From Brachypterus glaber (lineage: Eukaryota > Arthropoda > Insecta > Coleoptera > Kateretidae), in contig OY294047.1 in the NCBI GenBank assembly GCA_958510825.1, forward strand, positions 43,794,006 to 43,858,005: 64,000 nt of DNA, in the 5' to 3' direction. Every line of letters starts with the position of its first letter. Position 1 is the stretch's first letter. Shown piece after piece: positions 57,290 to 64,000 of the stretch. The position numbers and the translations under genes were made by a program. Below the pieces are notes generated by a model, which saw only the letters and a program-made list of their open reading frames with translations, was not told where the DNA came from and made no database searches.

Positions 57290-58322
57290 ATCCGGGACAC
57301 GCGTGATTTTTTGGGTCGATAACAAAAAAAAGTGGCCCAACGTAAAACTAATCGATTTCTTATAGGTCTGGCTTTTATTTCAGACTACATTTAAAATAAT
57401 CCATCGACGAAAAAACAAATGTTCAACTTTTTATTTTTTCAGTGTATTTTTTGGACCAAATTTCTTAAATTGGCCAATAATATTAAACTTTTGTTATAGA
57501 GCCTGGATATTTTATGATTTCAAAAATATTTGTACAATGTATAATATACATACTTGCAGATTATCATATATTGACATGAATTATTTTTCTTGAACAAAAA
57601 CTTTTACAGCAAAACTGATATTATTTTTAAAATCAGAGACCCAAAGTTAGTTAAAAACAGTAAAAATAAAAAGTGAAATTTTTTTTTCTATTTTGCAACT
57701 CATAATCACACTAATTTTGCGTGTTCTTATAGGCCCATAAGAGATCTCTACTTTTTCTTCTGTTGGGTTGGCAACATAAAAAAGCCTATCTCTTTACGTT
57801 TTGCGTGCAAATGTCAATGTCGATTTTAAGTTTAATTTTTTACAAAATTTTGTGTTTGGGTTATTTTTTACCGTGTTAAAATTGTGGACTGGTTAATTGC
57901 AGTGAAAAAAGAAGAGATGATTGTAAAATATATCAAAATATCATTTGTTCTTCGAATTTTAAACATAATGTAAACTGTAATGCCAACCCAAAACAAAAAT
58001 CCCTAAATCAGTCATCAATTTAAATGTAAGTTTTTTTAATTTTAGAGCAAAATAGAAAAAATTGTATAAAGCACTCGTTTCATAACACGTTTTTAGAGCA
58101 CTAGTACTTTAGAAAACTCGCCGCAAGCGGCTCGTATTCTAAACTTCTACTCGTGCGCTAAAAACGTATGTTATGAAACTAGTACTTTAATATACTAATT
58201 TCGTCGATGGATTATTTTAAACCTGATATAAAATGAAAGCTAGGCTTATAACGAATAGTTTAAGGCTAGTTTCACGTTGGGCCATTTTTTTTGTTATCGA
58301 CCTAAAAAATCGGGCCGTGAGG
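57290..58322. mobile_element. Inverted-repeat element split by family E
   Basis: Arms share GGGTCGATAAC and TTAAAATAATCCATCGACGA (57390-57410 against the inverse at 58200-58225). Removing the nested copy leaves a ~500-bp foldback. Confidence 0.5.
57690..58195 (+). mobile_element. Repeat family E, copy 3, nested
   Basis: Similar along its length to copy 2. Nested between two inverted arms (57290-57412, 58200-58322) of another element. Confidence 0.65.
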
Positions 58323-58539
58323 AATATCTTCCAATAAAAACGTAACCCACTTTCGTAAAAAAATTGATAGTAGATATCCTTGAGGCTTAGGTTGTTTTTT
58401 GCCATTTTATTTTTATCTCCAGTAGCAAATAAAAAGAATTGAAAATTTATTTGTCCCGCGTGGCGTCCCATAAAATTGATAAATACTTTAATATGAACTT
58501 CTAAGTCGATTCTTGCAATCATTACAAAACATAATTCAT

Positions 58540-59580
58540 CTTAGGTTGTTAAGCTTCAGTTTCCTCCAAAAGTCGCAGTCGAGGACGACTGCGACCGAGT
58601 CGTTGAGACATCTCCAATGCATTTTAAATGTTCCTGTTTTCCTAGCTGCTACCGACTCGTTACTACTAACTACCGGTCGCCGTTCGTTTGGTCGCCGGTC
58701 GCTTGACCGCTGTGGGAGCTGACGGACGACTAATTTGTCACGAATTTGACGGTGAAACAGGTGGTTTTGCAGTGAGACAAGTGTCTTCACTATTTCACTC
58801 AATTATAATTGCTTGAAATCCCTCCACCTCTCATCAACTTTTACCCGTTTACTTTCCCCTTGAGTTAGTAAAAAATTTTCGAAAAATTTTTATTGCTTTT
58901 TTTTACGTTTCCGGACGTTTTATATAAAAAAAATATGATTTCCGTCAAAAAAAAATCTGTCTGTTGGTCTGTCGGTCTGTGTGTCCGGGAAATTTGTGAC
59001 CACGATAACACAAGTAAGCTTCAAGTTAAAGACTTTAAATTTGGACCATAGGCTGATTATTCAAAGTTCTAGGCTGAGATTGTTTTTGGTAAAAATCGGA
59101 CTGGGGTAAGGGGGTAAAATGGGGTAAAAACAAATTTTTTCAAAAAATTCTTTTTTTTTTAATTTGTTTTTCGTTTTACGAAAAAATAAACTTTTTTTGA
59201 ATTTTTTTTTGAAATTATTTTTTTTTTTTTGAATTTTGTTTTGTTTTTGATTTTAATGAACCTAAGGCTATAGGGGAAAGTATTATTTTGTTAGCAGAAC
59301 TATTTTTTTAATTATGTAATGTTAATAAGAGGAGATTCTTTTCTTCCGCCTGATAATGCAGAAACATTAAAAGAACCAACTTTTTAGAGATATTTATACT
59401 GATTAAAAGGCATAAACTCGCAAACAAAAAAACAACTCTTTATAAAATGGCCAGCTAACAGAATGACGACTGGCGACTGGTGAAACCGAGGAAAACAGGT
59501 AGGGTCTTAACGAACTGTCGCGGCTACCAGGTCGCAGTCGTCAGCGACTGCGACTTTTGGAGGAAACCGTAGCTTTAGGT
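58540..59580. mobile_element. Probable TIR element with GTCGCAGTCG ends, carrying family F
   Basis: TTTCCTCCAAAAGTCGCAGT at 58560 is inverted at 59545-59566. Both ends hold small palindromes of GTCGCAGTCG. Interspersed repeat F lies inside. Confidence 0.45.
58860..59310 (+). repeat. Interspersed repeat family F, copy 2
   Basis: Follows copy 1 through most of its length. Distant relatives sharing the TCTGTC/GTCCGGG part lie at about 50020-50290, 53100-53200 and 60120-60260. Confidence 0.6.
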
Positions 59581-61649
59581 TGTTACTTCGCCGTCTGTGG
59601 ACCGGCTTGGTGTGAAATTTTATTGTTCTATAGCTATATATATATATATATATAGAAGAAAACTTTTTCACTTGTGATTTATTGCTGTACACTAAACCAA
59701 TATTGGCCACGTTGTTTTAAAGAATACAATTTCTGAGGAAAAAGTTATTTTTCTACTGTGTTTATTTTCCCATTTATACTGCTCTTCTAAGACAAGTTGT
59801 CCTATCTACAAACTAGATGTTTTGATATATAGCCAGTTTTATTGTTCTTGTTTGCACTTTTTGAAAACATGTTTAAATAAATATGGACTTAGGTTCTGCT
59901 TTATTTTTAATTAAAAAATGCGTGATATCATTTGAAAAAAAAAATATTTTTTTTGTCAGAAAATTAAATTATCATACTAAATGCATTTGTCCTATCTGAG
60001 AAAGTTAGGACAAAATGATCTAAAAAGTCCAATCAAATTACTAAGATCTTTAAATTTAGTCCTAGTTCTGGCTTATTCGTCTTGTAAAGACTAGTAGGAC
60101 AATTACATCGGCACTTAGTTCTTCGCAGAAAAGTCAAAATCTTTGACCACGTTTTTTAACATTTCTCGACGTTTTAGACCATTCTGAGTCGAAATCGGTA
60201 AAAAAAAATTGTATCCGTCTGTCTTTGTTTCTTATCGTATTCCGAAGAGCTGATTAGATTTTGGGGGTAAACGATTGTTACCCCCAATAATAGGGTAAAA
60301 CTTCTATTTTTAGCGTTTTTTTAATTAAGGCAATTATTATTGTATTTGGTTAATTTAGCACTTATATAAAAGATAATTTTAAATTGGTCAACGTTTTCCT
60401 AAGACGCATTGTTTTCGAGATATGGCGTTTAAAGTAGTAAAAGGTTTTTTTAGCATATCTCACACATTTATAACCCGATTTCAAAAAAATATATTTTAAA
60501 TAAAAGCTCTTTTTAAGCCCTAAAAATGTTATATACAGTTTTTTGCTAGAATATAATGTTTTAAAGATACAGAATTTAAAATCAAACAAAACACCTAGTT
60601 TTAAATTTGCAAACTAGATGGTTCTAGTGTACAAATTTTAAGCTTCCAATCATTTGTTTTTAAAATCAATCAAAAATTGTAATTAATAAGTTCAACTTGC
60701 ATCCAAGTAAAAACATATTTTTATTATTAATTTTAATTATATATTAAGTGTACAAGAAAAGCTAAAGTTTAATATAAATATTATACAAGTTAGTTTGTGC
60801 AGTGAGGAGTAGTAAAATTGTAATTATGTTATGTTACCCTGTTCTAATAGCATGTTATTAGTTTTCCCAATAGTGCCGATGTTTTGACAGGGTGCTTGCA
60901 ACTTTTCATCTAGTTTATTTAGAAAACATTGAAAATTTTCCACATAGGACAAATATCTTAGACTAATTTTCAGGATTTGGGTTTTAAATAGGACATTTCT
61001 TTTTAGTGGGTACATGGGGATAATACCCCGAAATATATACACATACTAAGCAACAATAAATGGATTAAACCTAATAAAAAAATAACTAGCTATTCAAGGC
61101 AATTAAATCTAAGTATGTAATAAAATTTATTAATTTTACCATAAATAAATAGTTTATTTGGTTTTGACCGGAATATTTAGGGCAAATAGATTATAACTAT
61201 ATTAAGGCGTTGTTTTGATTTTTGATCTCAAAAAATTGATTTTTTTTTACTTTTTTATACTTCTTAATATGAGTAGAATACGATTCTAAAATATTTTGAC
61301 GAAATTCGTCTTCTTTAAAAAGTTACACATAAACTTTAATACCTATATAGGTTTGGTATATTATACTTTAATACATAAAACTTTAAACGCTTTTTTCTTA
61401 AAACGCGATTTTTGAAAAAGGTTCCAAAGATTAAACAAAACTATTTAACATGTTGACTTTTTTTTTCGGCAATTTGTCAAAAATCATGTTAGCTAATGTA
61501 CCTTTTTTTAAAGCTTGTTATTTATATTTTATCCCCACTTTTTTATCCATTTTTGGCAGGAAAAATGGCATTTTTTTTTTGAATTTTGACTAATTTACAC
61601 ATAAGCGAACTAAAGGATGTATTTTTTAACAGGACGCTTTTCGGTTTTT
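59581..61649. other. Intergenic, no gene seen
   Basis: AT-rich; a small (TA)n at 59636-59653. Minor frames only. Confidence 0.45.
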
Positions 61650-61940
61650 TGTGTTTCAGATCAGTGGGGGCGGAGCTATCGCTGGAACCGTTTGCCATGT
61701 TATTTTTGTTATTTTTGAGGTATCAACTTCAGCGCGTGCTGCATATTTATTTATATTGGCTAAAAAATAAAAAAATATATTTTTTTTGAACCATAATAGT
61801 TGTCTAACACTTTGTAAAAAGTTTTGTACATAAAAGTCAAAAATCGTCAATTTTTTGCCTAAAAAATACTGGGACGCTTGCAAAGGTACCCCGGGGCCAG
61901 GTGTCCCGGTACCGGAAGTGCTGACTCCACAGTAACTTTT
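61650..61940. other. GC-rich patch, unassigned
   Basis: GTGGGGGCGGAGCTATCGCTGG at the left (after a cag) and GGTACCCCGGGGCCAGGTGTC at the right. Short frames on both strands; neither resembles a known protein to me. Likely part of a repeat. Confidence 0.25.
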
Positions 61941-62133
61941 CATCACTAAAATGTAACCTAATCTAAAAATATTAGCCTTCAGAAAACTCTTGCACATTTT
62001 CAACGCCGGCTGTCCGACTATTATATTAAAAAAACAAAAATATGTAAAGTTCTATACAATAACCCTGTATGGTTTATGTGAAGGGAATTTAATTCTAAAT
62101 TAAACTAAAATTAATGGAATAATATATAAAAAT

Positions 62134-62681
62134 ATGGACCTATCCAAACCATCCCTAGGAATTTTTCTTGATGTGGCAAAAGCATTCGATACTATTAATC
62201 ACCAACAGCTTCTTCTAACATTGGAAAACTTGGGCTTTCGGGGTAAAATTTATAATATATTAAAAAGCTATTTAAACAACAGGACCCAAGTGGTACAAAT
62301 TGGTAATTTTTTTAGCTCTAAGAGAATTGTTAGGACAGGGATCCCACAAGGGACCATCCTTGGACCTTTACTGTTTATTTTATATGTTAACAGTATATTT
62401 TTACAAATTTTTGAGGGGTTAATAGTATCGTTCGCTGATGACACCGTAGTTTACATCGAGGGAGATTCCTGGTTGGAGGTAAAAGTGCTAGCTGAAAGAT
62501 GTTTAAAGAGATTAAGCAACTGGTTTAATCATAAATTGCTAAAAATCAATTATTCAAAATCGAAGTTTCTTGTACTTTCTTCATATAGAAAAAAATTGCC
62601 AGAATTAAATACACTTAAAATTCACACTAAAAATTGCACAAATAACTTAAACTGCACATGCACAATTATAGAAAAGGCTGA
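62134..62681 (+). pseudogene. LINE reverse transcriptase fragment, cut by assembly gap
   Basis: Open for about 183 codons. RT motifs: F-L-D-V-A-K-A-F-D-T-I-N-H, G-I-P-Q-G-T-I-L-G-P-L-L-F, and F-A-D-D-T-V-V near 62433. It differs in sequence from the other two LINEs, so it is a separate family. Upstream codons contain stops, so it is 5'-truncated near 62130; downstream it runs into the N gap. Confidence 0.75.
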
Positions 62682-62881
62682 NNNNNNNNNNNNNNNNNNN
62701 NNNNNNNNNNNNNNNNNNNNNNNNNNNNNNNNNNNNNNNNNNNNNNNNNNNNNNNNNNNNNNNNNNNNNNNNNNNNNNNNNNNNNNNNNNNNNNNNNNNN
62801 NNNNNNNNNNNNNNNNNNNNNNNNNNNNNNNNNNNNNNNNNNNNNNNNNNNNNNNNNNNNNNNNNNNNNNNNNNNNNNNNN
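62682..62881. other. Assembly gap, 200 N
   Basis: Exactly 200 N, which looks like a fixed placeholder. Any translated frame crossing it is meaningless. Confidence 0.95.
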
Positions 62882-62884
62882 TTG

Positions 62885-62956
62885 TTTTAGTTTTATAAAA
62901 CTATTTCCAAAGGACTTGGCTTTTAGTTTTATAAAACTATTTCTACAGGACTTGGC
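62885..62956. repeat. 36-bp tandem repeat at gap edge (2 units)
   Basis: Units at 62885-62920 and 62921-62956, each starting TTTTAGTTTTATAAAACTAT and ending GGACTTGGC, with two or three differences. The gap probably hides more units. Confidence 0.75.
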
Positions 62957-63564
62957 GTCGTTTCTTAACAATGAAATTATTCTTAGACTTTGAATCCAAT
63001 TGTCGTTTGTATTTCCGATTTGCGGTCTCGCATTTTCTGTCCAAAATAAATATTTCCAGAATGTAAATTGAATTCTCTGAAATGATATTGAGTTTTAAGG
63101 GTTATTGTTATAACTTTACACAGAAAAAAATAATATTTTAATCTAAATGAATATATTACGCTACTAAAACCCACAAGATTTTTTAAATAATTATTTCTTG
63201 TAGCATTCTGTTTACAACAGTTAAGATGTTGTGACATACTACCATTTCAGTTCGACAGAATTTAACTATAATTAAACATAACGATTTCGTAGAAATAACA
63301 GGCCTGTCCTTTATTTTAATCAAGACGCAGTTATTAACGTTTTTTCTTAGACGAACTAACATATTTTCCTTTTATCTTTTCCTAGATTAATAGAAAACAA
63401 GCCGTGAAGATATGTAATGCTACGCGTTCCATTATATATTATTCACAGTAAATGGTATATTGCATTTTCCCAAATATCAAAAAAAATATATATAAAAATT
63501 AAAAAAATATATATTTTTTTTTTGAAAAACGAAACAGTTTTTCAAAAAAAAACATCACCTTCAA

Positions 63565-63984
63565 ATAATTGTTGTTCGAAAACGGTTAATCCTACAGTAT
63601 TATAACAAGAGTACCTTTTTATGTATTTTAACCTGAGGAATCATATTCCAAAACTAAAATTACCAAAAAGTTAGACGGAAAAAACTTTAAGACAAAAAAC
63701 TAATAAGGCACCCCCATTTCGCACGCTCCTGGTTAAAATAAGCACATGACAATAACATACTAAGATAGGTCTTATTAAGATTAGTTTACGTGCAAAACCT
63801 CGTTGCTATATCCCAAAAAGTTCCTGAGTTATTAAATAAAAACCGAATTTTTAAGCCACATTCAAAGGGGCTTAGCTTCCTTACGATGCATTTTTAGACA
63901 TATGTTTATAGGAACTTTTTGTCACATTTTATGATGTAGAATCACCCCTTAAAATTTCGGACCCTATTTCGAATACACCCTGTA
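63565..63984 (+). mobile_element. Single arm of the CAGGGTG foldback family
   Basis: Matches the right arm of 28791-29969, ending CGAATACACCCTGTA. Confidence 0.65.
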
Positions 63985-64000
63985 TGTTTAGAAATTTGTA

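Noticed and set aside
58513..58802. Overlapping frames at 58.5-58.8 kb
   Set aside because: Mirror readings of a GC-rich palindromic repeat (GTCGCAGTCG); no family resemblance.
60824..62003. Minus-strand frames at 60.8-61.0 and 61.7-62.0 kb as genes
   Set aside because: Low-complexity, AT-driven translations without splice sites or motifs; the second crosses a GC-rich repeat-like patch.
1..64000. tRNA, rRNA, CRISPR array, bacterial operon
   Set aside because: No TTCGA-type T-loop in a cloverleaf context, no rRNA-like stretch, no regularly spaced short direct repeats. Spliced genes and LINEs show a eukaryotic genome.

Overview
This window reads as gene-poor, repeat-dense nuclear DNA from an insect. 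The base composition is strongly AT-rich, open frames are short and split by GT-AG introns, and most of the sequence is transposable elements: CR1-like LINE fragments, Penelope-like elements (PLEs) and many hairpin/MITE elements. A beetle is my best guess from the repeat style, but no marker in the sequence proves the order. There are no tRNA or rRNA genes, no CRISPR array and no operon.

The main genic interval is 11.1-26.0 kb on the minus strand. It holds two spliced genes for secreted proteins of 253 and 237 residues. Each starts with a tiny signal-peptide exon ending in phase 0, and most of the protein lies in one last exon. Their overall sequence similarity is weak, but six cysteines align with nearly fixed spacing (C-x18/20-C-x35-C-x4/5-C-x39-C-x21/22-C), so I read them as tandem paralogues. 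Between them (17.6-18.84 kb) lie two decayed fragments resembling the downstream end of gene 2, one next to a unit of the ~170-bp satellite that also sits directly downstream of gene 2. The larger fragment is cut by a PLE insertion. I do not recognise the family and infer only secretion.

The other likely coding pieces are a GC-rich terminal exon on the plus strand at 37.4-37.6 kb (coiled-coil C-terminus) and a short acidic terminal exon on the minus strand at 39.1-39.2 kb. They face each other, as if two genes end tail-to-tail there. A weaker minus-strand frame lies at 42.4-42.7 kb.

Mobile DNA fills the rest. CR1-like LINE 3' ends lie at 46.4-48.0, 52.15-52.8 and 62.1-62.7 kb (the last runs into a 200-N assembly gap). 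PLE inverted dimers with target-site duplications lie at 18.84-20.13 and 20.67-21.10 kb, and a third PLE-like set at 55.5-56.4 kb carries three copies of a clear hammerhead ribozyme core. More than twenty palindromic or terminal-inverted-repeat elements (0.1-1.5 kb) are spread across the window, several nested and several present in two to four copies.
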